NCBI RefSeq assembly: GCF_900143095.1
Contig: NZ_FRDA01000014.1
Coordinates: forward strand, 1-64,000
Reading direction: 5' to 3'
DNA: 64,000 bases
DNA from: Pseudomonas asturiensis
GTDB taxonomy: Bacteria; Pseudomonadota; Gammaproteobacteria; Pseudomonadales; Pseudomonadaceae
Shown: in pieces, positions 42,914 through 51,417 of the stretch
Position numbering within the stretch: position 1 is the stretch's first letter
Layout: each line of letters begins with the position of its first letter
The notes under the pieces: model-generated
What the model saw: the letters and a program-made list of their open reading frames with translations, nothing else
The model's database searches: none
Told to the model about the DNA's origin: nothing
Program-made: the position numbers and the translations under genes

Positions 42914-44617
42914 TCAGCTCAGCAGGTCTTGCAGCGTGGCCAGGCTGTCGGCTTCAGACACGGGCTTGTCCTGCCTCCAGCGCAGCATTCGTGGAAAGCG
43001 TACGGCAATCCCGCTCTTGTGCCGTTTGGACAGCGCGATGCCCTCAAAACCCAATTCGAACACCAGCGTGGGGCTAACACTGCTCACCGGGCCGAACTTT
43101 TCGACGGTGGTCTTGCGCACGATGGCGTCCACCTTGCGCATCTCTTCATCGGTCAGGCCTGAATAGGCCTTGGCAAACGGCACAAGGGTACGTTCGCTCG
43201 ATTCAGGCGGGCCGTCCCAGACCGCAAAGGTATAGTCGCTGTACAGGCTGGCGCGGCGTCCGTGGCCGCGTTGTGCATAAATCAGCACCGCGTCCACGCT
43301 GAACGGATCGACTTTCCACTTCCACCAAACCCCCATGTCCTTGGTGCGCCCGACGCCATACAGCGAATCACGCGCCTTGAGCATCATGCCTTCGACACCC
43401 AGGCTGCGGGACGCTTCGCGCTGGCTGGCCAGGTCCAGCCAGTCCTTGCCGGTCAGCACCGGAGAGGGCATGAGCACTTCACTGCGCGCCTCGCCGATCA
43501 AGGTTTCCAGTTGCGTGCGGCGTTCATGTTGCGGACGGCTACGCCAGTCGTGGCCTTCCCATTCGAGCAGGTCGTAGGCCAAAACCACGACCGGCACATC
43601 CGTGAGGATCTTCTTGCCCAGCGTCTTGCGTCCGATGCGTTGTTGCAGCAAGGCAAACGGTTGAACCGACGGGCTTGTCTTCGGAGAGTCGCTGTCCAGC
43701 GCGAATTTCGCATCGCGGTCGGGTGCCGTTTCGGGTGCTTTCCAGACCACGATTTCGCCGTCGATCACGGTGCCGTCGGGCAGGCACTGAACCAGACTGT
43801 GCAGCTCGGGGAAGCGATCCGTCACCAGCTCTTCGCCACGCGACCAGATCCATAGTCGCCCATCGCGCTTGACGAGCTGTGCACGAATGCCGTCCCACTT
43901 CCATTCCACCTGCCATTGCCCGGCCGGACCTAACAATTCCTCGAACTGGTCGGCAGGCTGTTGCAGCGAGTGGGCGAGAAAGAACGGGTAGGGCTGGCCG
44001 CCGCGCTGCGCGTGTTCGTCTTCTGACTCGGCGGCAATCAATTTCAGGTAGCGCTCGGCGCTTGGCCGGTGCGACAGATCGGTGTAGCCCACCAGCCGTT
44101 GCGCGACCCGTTTGCTGTCGATATCGGCCAGCGAGGCAAGGGCGCGAGTGACCAGCAGCTTGGATACGCCCACCCGGAAGCTGCCGGTGATCAGCTTGAT
44201 GCACACCATCAGACTGCTACGGTCCAGTTGCGACCAGAATGCAGGCAGGCGCTCGGCCAGTTCTTCCGGTGGCAGACCGCGCAAAGGCAGAAGCTTCTCT
44301 TCCATCCAGACCGCAAGGCCTTCATCGTTGCTGTGCTCGGCCTGTGGCAGCAGCAAGGAGAGGGTTTCCGCCAGATCGCCTACCGCTTGATAGCTTTCCT
44401 CGAACAGCCACTCTGGCAGGTTACCCAAGGTCATTGCCTGTTCGCGCAGAACGCGGGTTGGCACCAGTTGCCGAGGTCGTCCACCCGACAGGAAGTACAC
44501 TGCCCACGCCGCGTCCTGTGGATCGGTCTGTTCGAAATACTCACGCATGGCCGCGAGCTTGGCGTTGCTTGAGGTGGTGGCGTCCAGCCGGCTGTACAGT
44601 TCGGCGAAGGCTTTCAT
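42914..44617 (-). CDS. ATP-dependent DNA ligase (LHR-associated)
   Basis: A 567-residue ATP-dependent ligase. An N-terminal DNA-binding domain (about 1-205) precedes the adenylation domain; nucleotidyl-transfer motif I is EWKWDGIRAQL with the adenylated Lys, motif III-V follows, and the OB fold fills the C-terminus. It overlaps the exonuclease stop by 4 bases. It belongs to the ligase/LHR/PdeM/MBL set. Confidence 0.88.
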   Translation of the reverse strand: MKAFAELYSRLDATTSSNAKLAAMREYFEQTDPQDAAWAVYFLSGGRPRQLVPTRVLREQAMTLGNLPEWLFEESYQAVGDLAETLSLLLPQAEHSNDEGLAVWMEEKLLPLRGLPPEELAERLPAFWSQLDRSSLMVCIKLITGSFRVGVSKLLVTRALASLADIDSKRVAQRLVGYTDLSHRPSAERYLKLIAAESEDEHAQRGGQPYPFFLAHSLQQPADQFEELLGPAGQWQVEWKWDGIRAQLVKRDGRLWIWSRGEELVTDRFPELHSLVQCLPDGTVIDGEIVVWKAPETAPDRDAKFALDSDSPKTSPSVQPFALLQQRIGRKTLGKKILTDVPVVVLAYDLLEWEGHDWRSRPQHERRTQLETLIGEARSEVLMPSPVLTGKDWLDLASQREASRSLGVEGMMLKARDSLYGVGRTKDMGVWWKWKVDPFSVDAVLIYAQRGHGRRASLYSDYTFAVWDGPPESSERTLVPFAKAYSGLTDEEMRKVDAIVRKTTVEKFGPVSSVSPTLVFELGFEGIALSKRHKSGIAVRFPRMLRWRQDKPVSEADSLATLQDLLS

Positions 44618-45651
44618 GACGCGGTCTCGCTCGTTTTATCAGACTCCGCCTGCGCGGGTGCGTCGTCTTCGTCGCCGTATTCGGTGGTAAAACCCTGCGC
44701 GTCCAGGCCCAGTTCGCGCAGGTAGCGCACCAGTACGCCGACCGAGCCATGGGTGACCATCACACGCTCCGCCCCCGTCTGTTCGATCGCCCACAGAAGT
44801 CCCGGCCAGTCCGCATGGTCAGAAAGCACGAACCCTTTGTCCACGCCGCGTCGACGTCGTGTGCCGCGCAGCATCATCCAGCCACTGGCGAACGCATCGC
44901 TGTACTCGCCGAAGCGCTTCATCCAGCTGCTGCCGCCCGCTGAAGGTGGTGCCAGAATCAGGGCCTGCCGCAGCGCCGGATCGGTTTTCTTGAAATCGCC
45001 TGCGTAGTGGGTTTCAGGGATTCGAATGCCGCCTTCGCGGTACACCCGATTCAAGGGTTCGACTGCGCCATGCACCAGAATCGGGCCGATGCTGGCGTCG
45101 ATGCCGTGCAAAATGCGCTGGGCCTTGCCGAACGAGTAGGCAAACAGGACGCTCGCTTTGCCTTGGGCCGCGTTGGCGCGCCACCAGTCGTTGATCCCCT
45201 CGAAAATCTGCGACTGCGGTGCCCAGCGGTAGATCGGCAGGCCAAAGGTCGATTCCGTGATGAATGTGTGGCAACGCACCGGTTCGAATGCGGCGCAGGT
45301 GCCGTCCGGCTCGACCTTGTAGTCGCCCGATGCCACCCAGACTTCACCTCCGTATTCCAGCCGAACCTGCGCCGAGCCCAGCACGTGACCGGCCGGATGC
45401 AGGCTGAGCTTGACGCCGTGATGCGTGATGGACTCACCGTATTCGAGGGTTTGCAGGTTGATGTCCTGCCCCAGACGCGAACGCAGAATCCCTTCGCCAC
45501 TGGCCGCCGACAGGTAATGCTCATTGCCCGTACGGGCGTGGTCGCCATGCGCATGAGTAATCACCGCCCGCTCGACCGGACGCCAGGGGTCGATATAAAA
45601 ATCACCAGGTGGACAGTACAAACCTTCAGGGCGCGCAACGACAAGATCCAT
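44614..45651 (-). CDS. Ligase-associated MBL-fold DNA exonuclease
   Basis: A 345-residue metallo-beta-lactamase/beta-CASP nuclease with zinc motif HAHGDHA near residues 33-39. The later motifs SGDYK and THGSVGVLVRYL follow. Such proteins (SNM1-like) resect DNA before ligation in this bacterial repair set. The C-terminal tail is acidic. It is 4 bases into the ligase start, so the pair forms one unit. Confidence 0.87.
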   Translation of the reverse strand: MDLVVARPEGLYCPPGDFYIDPWRPVERAVITHAHGDHARTGNEHYLSAASGEGILRSRLGQDINLQTLEYGESITHHGVKLSLHPAGHVLGSAQVRLEYGGEVWVASGDYKVEPDGTCAAFEPVRCHTFITESTFGLPIYRWAPQSQIFEGINDWWRANAAQGKASVLFAYSFGKAQRILHGIDASIGPILVHGAVEPLNRVYREGGIRIPETHYAGDFKKTDPALRQALILAPPSAGGSSWMKRFGEYSDAFASGWMMLRGTRRRRGVDKGFVLSDHADWPGLLWAIEQTGAERVMVTHGSVGVLVRYLRELGLDAQGFTTEYGDEDDAPAQAESDKTSETAS

Positions 45652-45744
45652 GGGGCAACCGTATGGATGGGCTTGTTAGCTATGAGCCGGGGCAGGGCGG
45701 GAAGTTCGTGGAGTTTTGGGGGGCTGGGCTGTCTTGCCGCAAAC

Positions 45745-45834
45745 GTGGGAACGGACTTGTCCGCGAAAGAGCCAGTCGATCCAACAAGAATTCAGCGACT
45801 GAACCACTGTATTCGCGGACAAGTCCGCTCCCAC
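45745..45834. repeat. REPIN copy 1
   Basis: A 90-bp element with inverted arms: GTGGGAACGGACTTGTCCGC at the left and GCGGACAAGTCCGCTCCCAC at the right. Its internal sequence is almost identical to copy 2. Confidence 0.85.
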
Positions 45835-45882
45835 CCATGACGATGAGTGCTCTGCCCAGATTATCAGGCGCAACTCAAAACC

Positions 45883-45972
45883 GTGGGAGCGGACTTGTCC
45901 GCGAAAGAGCCAGTCGATTCAACAAGAATTCAGCGACTGAACCACTGTATTCGCGGACACGTTGGCTCCCAC
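45883..45972. repeat. REPIN copy 2
   Basis: A 90-bp element starting GTGGGAGCGGACTTGTCCGC. It differs from copy 1 by only a few bases inside, with a degraded right arm (GACACGTTGGCTCCCAC). The two copies are 138 bp apart start to start, so a recent duplication is likely. Confidence 0.85.
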
Positions 45973-46053
45973 GAAGGTGCTGGGCGATAGCGTTCCGTCG
46001 GGGCGTGGTGGAACCTCCCTCGGTCCAGGAGTCAGGCCGAGGGAGTGAAGGTT

Positions 46054-48528
46054 TTACTTCCCGGGCGTCAACGTCAGACGCTGCTTGCCATAACCCTTCT
46101 CATAGTTCGGCTGCTGCAGCGGCATGGACATGTATTGCGCCTTCAGCCAGGGTTCGATGCTGTTGGCGTAATACGGGCTGGCCGGGTTGCCGGACTGGCC
46201 GGTGCTGATCACCCCCGTCATCGGCTCCACCAGGCTGAAGTCGACGATCATGCGCAGACCGGGTGCCATGCGTGCATCGAAGCTTTTGCCCCATTCATAG
46301 CCGGACATGTTGATCGTTGTGTGATCGCCACCTGCCGGTAAAGCGCTGCGGTTGTACTCGACGCCGCCCATTTGCTTGACCAGCGGGTAGGTTTGCGTCC
46401 AGTTATCGCGATGCAGCTTGCCCCACTGCCAGGCCTTGTGATCACTGCCCAGCAGGCTGTCGCCACTGGTCACGGCTGCGGCGAGGCTGCGCGCCAGAAT
46501 GGCGGGTTTGTCTTCTTTCTGCGGGGTTTTGACGTCGTCCCAAAAAGGGCTGTCGTCGCGGCCCAGCAGGTGGTCGGCCTGAGGCGAGTAAGACGAGCCA
46601 GCATTGGCGACCAGCGCCTGCCAGGCAGGGCTGCTTTCCGGGCCCAGTTCATCCAGGAAAATCTGTTTCGCGCTTTCCTGCAGAAAGAGTTCGTACAGCG
46701 CAGCATCGGCCGAGGTAGCGCTCAGCTTGCCGTCGAACGCCATCAGGCGGGTGTAGGCTTCGCGGGCTTTATTGCGCTCGGCCTCGGGCAGTGCGTCGAT
46801 CGCCTGCTTGAGCGGTTTGCTCATGCCCGGTGCTTCGAACATGGTTTTGAGCTTGCCGGCAAAGGTGGTGGTCTGGTCGTACTGCATGGCAATGGTGCTG
46901 CGCAAATCCTGCTTGGCGCCGTTGGCCAGTTCGGCAATGCGCTCGGCGCGCTCCGGGTTGCCCCACGAGTTGGAGAGCTGCATGCCGTAGCCCTTCGGAA
47001 TCGTGCGCTGGTTGGCCGTGGCAATCCAGCCCTGGCGTGGGTCCTGATCATAGGGATGCAGCATCGAGTCGGCGAAACCGTCCCAGTCGTACTTGCCATC
47101 CCAGCCCGGCGACGGCAGCAAGCCCTGGCCTTCACGACGATTCGGGAAGCGGCCCGTGACCTGCCAGCCGATGTTCGAGGCGTCAGCAAACACCATGTTC
47201 AGGGTGATCGCGCGGATCTCGCGACTCGTGTCGAAGGCTTTTTCCACGTTAGGCGCACGGGACAGATCGAAGAACGCATCCAGGGTCTTGTCGTCCTTGA
47301 AACTTGGCGTTTGCAGCGCCAGGCTCAGGCCATTGCCAGGCGGTGTGGCACTGGCATTGAGCAGCGCGCCGTGACGTGTGGCGTAAACCGTTTCGCGAAT
47401 GGCCCGGTTACCTTTGACCAGGAAGGTCTCATCGTGAGCAATGGCGGGCACCCATTTGCCGTCGGCCATGTAAGACACACGATTGCCTTCGCGTTTGATC
47501 TTCTCCAGGAACAGGTCCTGATTGTCGCCTTTGACGTTGCTCATGCTCCACGCCAGCTTGCCGTTGAAGCCACTGAGCACCAGCGGCAGACCTGCGATGG
47601 AGACACCGGACACTTGATATTTCGGTGCGCGGATCTGCACGAAGCTCCAGGCCGAGTTCAAACCGCCGGGAAACTGCATGTCGGTGGCCAGCAGGCTTTT
47701 GCCGCTGCGGCTGCGCTGTGGGGCGATGGCCCAGTTGCTCGACGCCGCCACGCCCAGCATGTTCAGGTCGGAAAGCTGCAGCGCGACCTTGTTCAGATCG
47801 CTCAGGTCATTGACCTGGTTGTTGAGGTTCAGGCCTTTGAGCTTGTCGGCCTCGGCGAATGGGAGTTCTTCATCGGGATAAGTCGGCAGCAGCCAGGCAA
47901 GTTTGTCGGCACCCACTTTTTGCGCCAGAACGAGCCCGGACAGTTCTTCTTGCAGGTTCACCGACTGGCTGAAGTTGAGCAGGCTGAAAATCAGCGCCGA
48001 GTCTTCGGGTTTCCAGTACTCAGGCTTGTAGCCGGAGCTGGCCACGTCGGCTGGCAATTTGTCGCGGTAGCGGAACAGGTAGGCGTTCACGCCGCGTGCA
48101 TAAACGTCGAAGAAGCGCTTGAGACGGGGCGATGAGGCGTTGTAGAGATCACTGGCGTTCTGCTTGAGGTTGACCGAGCGCATCAGGCGGTCGACTTCCA
48201 GCGCATCGGCGCCTGCCATTTCCGACAGACGGCCCTGCGCCAACAGACGCATGCCAAGCATTTGGCTGATGCGATCCCCGGCATGCACGTAGCCCAGCGT
48301 GAACAGGGCGTCGTGGTAGGTGCTGCTTTCAATGAGCGGCATGCCCATGCTGTTGCGCCGTACCGACACGTTTTGCGCCAGGCCTTTGAGCGCTACGGTC
48401 CCGGAAGCGGGCAGCACCGTGTCGTTGTCACCACCGCCCAGTTGGCAACCAGCCAGGCTCAGGAAACTCACCGCAGCGGCGGCAGCGCCAAATCGGGGCA
48501 GAAAATGAAGAAAGGCTGGCGAGGCCAT
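46054..48528 (-). CDS. Penicillin/acyl-homoserine-lactone acylase family Ntn hydrolase (lipoprotein)
   Basis: An 824-residue Ntn-hydrolase acylase. A lipoprotein signal ends at LSLAGC (C28). Cleavage after A-A-S263 would expose Ser264 (SSNWAIAP) as the catalytic N-terminus, as in PvdQ/QuiP-type acylases. ATG at 48528 is preferred because AGGAG lies 8 bases upstream. No partner genes. Substrate unknown (AHL, penicillin or other amides). Confidence 0.85.
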   Translation of the reverse strand: MASPAFLHFLPRFGAAAAAVSFLSLAGCQLGGGDNDTVLPASGTVALKGLAQNVSVRRNSMGMPLIESSTYHDALFTLGYVHAGDRISQMLGMRLLAQGRLSEMAGADALEVDRLMRSVNLKQNASDLYNASSPRLKRFFDVYARGVNAYLFRYRDKLPADVASSGYKPEYWKPEDSALIFSLLNFSQSVNLQEELSGLVLAQKVGADKLAWLLPTYPDEELPFAEADKLKGLNLNNQVNDLSDLNKVALQLSDLNMLGVAASSNWAIAPQRSRSGKSLLATDMQFPGGLNSAWSFVQIRAPKYQVSGVSIAGLPLVLSGFNGKLAWSMSNVKGDNQDLFLEKIKREGNRVSYMADGKWVPAIAHDETFLVKGNRAIRETVYATRHGALLNASATPPGNGLSLALQTPSFKDDKTLDAFFDLSRAPNVEKAFDTSREIRAITLNMVFADASNIGWQVTGRFPNRREGQGLLPSPGWDGKYDWDGFADSMLHPYDQDPRQGWIATANQRTIPKGYGMQLSNSWGNPERAERIAELANGAKQDLRSTIAMQYDQTTTFAGKLKTMFEAPGMSKPLKQAIDALPEAERNKAREAYTRLMAFDGKLSATSADAALYELFLQESAKQIFLDELGPESSPAWQALVANAGSSYSPQADHLLGRDDSPFWDDVKTPQKEDKPAILARSLAAAVTSGDSLLGSDHKAWQWGKLHRDNWTQTYPLVKQMGGVEYNRSALPAGGDHTTINMSGYEWGKSFDARMAPGLRMIVDFSLVEPMTGVISTGQSGNPASPYYANSIEPWLKAQYMSMPLQQPNYEKGYGKQRLTLTPGK

Positions 48529-48669
48529 GGGCAAGCTCCTGGAGGGGTAACGTACAAAAGTCGCTACGTTAGAGAGCAGGCAGGCAGCGCGCAAGCGGGC
48601 AGAGTGAGTTTATTTCAGGATTTTACAAAGCATGTCGTGCCAACGCAGACGCTGGCACGCTGGAAACCC

Positions 48670-49314
48670 TCAGGGCCTGGAAGGATTGATCCGCTCGGCC
48701 AACGCATAGGCCCGTTTGGTTGCATCACGATTGGCGATGCTGTCGAACCAGCGCTTGAGGTGCGGGAAGTCGTCCAGATCCTGCTGCTGATAAGTGTGCG
48801 GCACGATCCACGGGTAGATCGCCATGTCCGCAATGCTGTAGTCGCTGCCTGCGACGAAGTCGCGATCCGCCAGGCGTTTGTTCAGCACGCCATAGAGGCG
48901 GGCGGTTTCGTTGACGTAGCGCTCGATGGCGTAGGGGATTTTCTCCTTGGCGAAACGATTGAAATGATGATTCTGCCCGGCCATTGGCCCCAGTCCGCCC
49001 ATCTGCCAGAACAGCCATTGCGACACTTCCTGACGGCCACGCAGGTCGGTCGGTATGAAGCGGCCCGTCTTTTCGGCCAGATACAGCAGGATCGCACCCG
49101 ATTCGAACAGGCTCAGGGGCGGGCCGTCGTCCGCCGGGTGGTGATCGACGATTGCCGGAATGCGATTGTTAGGGGCGATTTTCAGAAAGTCGGGCTCGAA
49201 CTGTTCGTTCTTGCCGATGTTGACCGGAAACACTTTGTACGCCAGGCCCGACTCTTCCAGAAACAGGCTGATTTTGTGACCGTTGGGCGTGGTCCAGTAG
49301 TACAGGTCGATCAT
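48670..49314 (-). CDS. Glutathione transferase-like protein (YfcG/YghU type)
   Basis: A 214-residue GST. N-terminal thioredoxin fold begins with MIDLYYWTTPNGHKIS and has NRIPAIVD near residue 50. C-terminal helical domain has GSDYSIADMAIYPW. The Thr/Asn N-terminus and the lack of a catalytic Cys match the Nu-class disulfide-bond oxidoreductases. ATG at 49314 has AAGGAGCG upstream. Stand-alone. Confidence 0.87.
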   Translation of the reverse strand: MIDLYYWTTPNGHKISLFLEESGLAYKVFPVNIGKNEQFEPDFLKIAPNNRIPAIVDHHPADDGPPLSLFESGAILLYLAEKTGRFIPTDLRGRQEVSQWLFWQMGGLGPMAGQNHHFNRFAKEKIPYAIERYVNETARLYGVLNKRLADRDFVAGSDYSIADMAIYPWIVPHTYQQQDLDDFPHLKRWFDSIANRDATKRAYALAERINPSRP

Positions 49315-49422
49315 TGAGCGCTCCTTGTGGGTGATCGTAGCCCTCTGTTTTACGCTTTTCGCAACGCATCGCACAAATAAAAACGGCCTGCGAGGCAGGC
49401 CGTTGGCAGAAAACCCGGCGTG

Positions 49423-49629
49423 TCAGGCGCCGTGGCATTTCTTGAATTTCTTCTCGCTGCCGCATGGGCAAGGGTCGTTGCGACCCACGTCTTTCAACGT
49501 GTTGCGCACCGGTTCCTGATGAGCGTGGCCGCAGTTGGGGCCATGAACGTGGCCGTGCTGGTGGTCGTGATGATCATGATCGTGATCGTGGTTGCAATCA
49601 GGGCCATGAACATGGGCTTGCTGGTTCAT
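49423..49629 (-). CDS. His-rich SEC-C zinc-motif protein
   Basis: A 68-residue protein with a histidine-rich half (CNHDHDHDHHDHQHGHVHGP) and a C-terminal SEC-C motif (GRNDPCPCGSEKKFKKCHG) that binds zinc. Likely a metal-binding chaperone or adaptor of unknown role. ATG at 49629. Divergent from the S24 repressor gene. Confidence 0.8.
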   Translation of the reverse strand: MNQQAHVHGPDCNHDHDHDHHDHQHGHVHGPNCGHAHQEPVRNTLKDVGRNDPCPCGSEKKFKKCHGA

Positions 49630-49722
49630 CGGGGTTACTCCGCAATTAAATCGACGCGCATTATCCCGCAAATGGTCGCGAAGCTGTATCGAAGTGTTTT
49701 TGCTGGAAATTCAGCCGTTTTT

Positions 49723-49734
49723 TAAGCATGCTTA
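49723..49734. promoter_or_regulatory. Palindromic operator in the repressor promoter
   Basis: TAAGCATGCTTA, a perfect 12-bp palindrome, lies about 60 bp upstream of the repressor start. The same sequence is the core of a palindrome before the holin gene. It is the likely autoregulatory site of the S24 repressor. Confidence 0.6.
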
Positions 49735-49792
49735 CATCGTTGCGGCGTCAGGCGCTCGCTTCTATTTCCTCACACGCTGTAAGGCAGGACGT

Positions 49793-50449
49793 ATGAACAG
49801 ACACGAACGCATTGCTCGGGCCATCGCGTTGAGTGGCAGAAAGAAGGGTGAGATCGCCGCTGCGTGCGGTGTCGCCAATTCTGCCGTCACTCAGTGGGTC
49901 AGTGGTGAGAGCAAGAGCCTGCGCCCGGAAAATCTCTACGCGCTGGCCAGAGCCACGGGCTTTCGTGCTGAATGGCTGGCGATTGGCGAAGGACCGGAAC
50001 GTGATTCGCCTGATGAGGCCAACGTCGCACTGATTGATCAACCCAGAATGTCTTTCCGCTACCCGGTGATCAGTTGGGTCTCGGCAGGCTCGTGGGAAGA
50101 GGCGGTCGAGCCCTACCCTGAAGGGTTTTCAGATCGCTACGAAATTTCGGATTACGACTCCAAGGGACCGGCGTTCTGGCTGGAGGTCAAAGGCGATTCG
50201 ATGACGGCCCCCACCGGCGTCAGCGTGCCTGAAGGCATGATGATTCTGGTGGACACCGAAGCCGATGTTCAGCCGGGCAAACTGGTGATTGCCAAGCTGC
50301 CGGCCAGCAACGAGGCAACGTTCAAGAAGCTGGTGGAGGATGGCGGCGTCCGCTATCTCAAACCCTTGAACCCGGCGTACCGAATGATCGAGTGTGGTGC
50401 CGACTGTCGCATCATTGGCGTGGCGGTCCGGATGACCGGCAGGCTCTGA
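49793..50449 (+). CDS. LexA/CI-like repressor with S24 peptidase domain
   Basis: A 218-residue phage-type repressor. The N-terminal Cro/CI helix-turn-helix (about 5-65; GEIAAACGVANSAVTQWVSG) precedes an S24 peptidase domain. The latter has cleavage pair A98-G99 (VSAGSW), catalytic S136 (VKGDSM) and K178 (EATFKKL). Self-cleavage after RecA activation would be expected, as in PrtR, the pyocin repressor. ATG at 49793 follows a GCAGGA site. No prophage genes adjoin except a holin 0.6 kb on. Its own promoter and the holin promoter share TAAGCATGCTTA. Confidence 0.88.
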   Translation: MNRHERIARAIALSGRKKGEIAAACGVANSAVTQWVSGESKSLRPENLYALARATGFRAEWLAIGEGPERDSPDEANVALIDQPRMSFRYPVISWVSAGSWEEAVEPYPEGFSDRYEISDYDSKGPAFWLEVKGDSMTAPTGVSVPEGMMILVDTEADVQPGKLVIAKLPASNEATFKKLVEDGGVRYLKPLNPAYRMIECGADCRIIGVAVRMTGRL

Positions 50450-50541
50450 GTCGGATCCGGCAAGGCTGCGGACGTTCTGCGTTCAACACTGAGTCGATAC
50501 TTTTCCTACTTGTACCTTGCCGACATCCTACAGCTGGAATA

Positions 50542-50557
50542 CTGTATATAAATACAG
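50542..50557. promoter_or_regulatory. LexA (SOS) box
   Basis: CTGTATATAAATACAG fits the CTG-N10-CAG consensus, nearly the ideal CTGTATATATATACAG. It lies 20 bases upstream of the DUF1654-like start. Confidence 0.9.
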
Positions 50558-50576
50558 TTATGCCAAGGAGGTTGTC

Positions 50577-50828
50577 ATGGCTAGCGATCTGTATTCCACG
50601 GCCAGCGTTGCGTCTTCCTACCAACAGATTGGAAGACGCATCCAGCGCATGGTCGCAGCGCCCAATGTGCAAAAGGTCCAGTTCGTCACCGTCACTCGTC
50701 TTGACGGCGAGCCTTCCGATATCTGGGACACTGTGCTTCAGGAAATCGAAGACACCGAAGGCATCCAGGTCGATCGCCTTGAGGACGGCTCGGTGTGCAT
50801 AGGCTGGAAGCGGTATATCGACAGTTGA
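50577..50828 (+). CDS. DUF1654-like small protein, SOS-controlled
   Basis: An 83-residue protein (SSYQQIGRRIQRMV ... IQVDRLEDGSVCIGW) resembling DUF1654, a pseudomonad family often found near phage or pyocin-type regulators. Strong ribosome binding site AAGGAGG. A consensus LexA box lies just upstream, so it should be induced by DNA damage. Function unknown. Confidence 0.75.
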   Translation: MASDLYSTASVASSYQQIGRRIQRMVAAPNVQKVQFVTVTRLDGEPSDIWDTVLQEIEDTEGIQVDRLEDGSVCIGWKRYIDS

Positions 50829-50975
50829 TTCCCACTGTGAAGCCGAGCGTGGGCAGGATCCTTATAAGCCGATCTTTCCCGCGCCTAGCCTGTTAATGCC
50901 GCTCCACATGCTCTGCGTGCGCTCCAGAGTGCGCGTACATTTTTCCACACAGCTCTGGCTTTAATCGGTTTGAAT

Positions 50976-51015
50976 TCAGCATGCTTGACTTAATATTTAA
51001 GCATGCTTAAATATT
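50976..51015. promoter_or_regulatory. Paired palindromic operators before the holin gene
   Basis: Positions 50992-51015 form a perfect 24-bp palindrome with core TTAAGCATGCTTAA. A second, imperfect copy (TCAGCATGCTTGA) lies at 50976-50988. The core equals the one upstream of the repressor gene (49723). The two sites lie 61-100 bp upstream of the holin start. Confidence 0.65.
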
Positions 51016-51076
51016 GTTTCAATACTGAAACTCGACGCGGTGTGAATTTCATCATTTTTGATACGGAGTCAGGCTC

Positions 51077-51406
51077 ATGGAGCTCTTGAACGGCTTGGTA
51101 GACAGAGGCGACTGGTTGCTGGCCGGGGTGGTCGGCGCAATCATTTCTGGTTGGTGGCACCAGGCGAGCCTGCTGGACTGGCGCGCCTGGACGGTATTTC
51201 TGATCACAGGGGTGGCATGCGCCGTGTTTCTGACCGGTATCGCCAGTAATTACCTGGGTGTTCACGAGCCGCGCAACATCGCCGGAGTCGGTTTTCTGCT
51301 GGGCTCGTTTGGCGGCGCACTGATCGCGGCCATCAATCGCGCCTTGTGGTCGGCAGATATCTGGAAGTTTCTGATGGATTTGATCAAGGGCAGACTGGGC
51401 GGTTAG
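51077..51406 (+). CDS. Putative phage/pyocin holin
   Basis: A 109-residue protein with three hydrophobic segments (about 14-30, 37-58 and 70-92), ending in a basic segment (LMDLIKGRLGG). This matches the phage/R-pyocin holin type that permeabilises the inner membrane. GGAG lies upstream of the ATG. No endolysin, spanin or tail genes adjoin, so it looks like a surviving or repurposed lysis gene. Confidence 0.7.
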   Translation: MELLNGLVDRGDWLLAGVVGAIISGWWHQASLLDWRAWTVFLITGVACAVFLTGIASNYLGVHEPRNIAGVGFLLGSFGGALIAAINRALWSADIWKFLMDLIKGRLGG

Positions 51407-51417
51407 GCGGTACTGTC

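Larger units (their letters stand above)
45652..46053. other. REPIN-bearing intergenic region
   Basis: 402 bp between the exonuclease start and acylase stop. It is mostly two REPIN copies and their linker, with no gene; apparent frames through it are chance. Confidence 0.7.

Noticed and set aside
45745..45972. Possible CRISPR-like repeat-spacer pattern
   Set aside because: Only two units of 90 bp with internal inverted arms; this is a REPIN pair and no cas gene is present.
45609..46208. A 199-codon plus-strand frame crossing both REPINs
   Set aside because: It translates the repeats; the repeated residues come from the REPIN duplication, not from a protein repeat.
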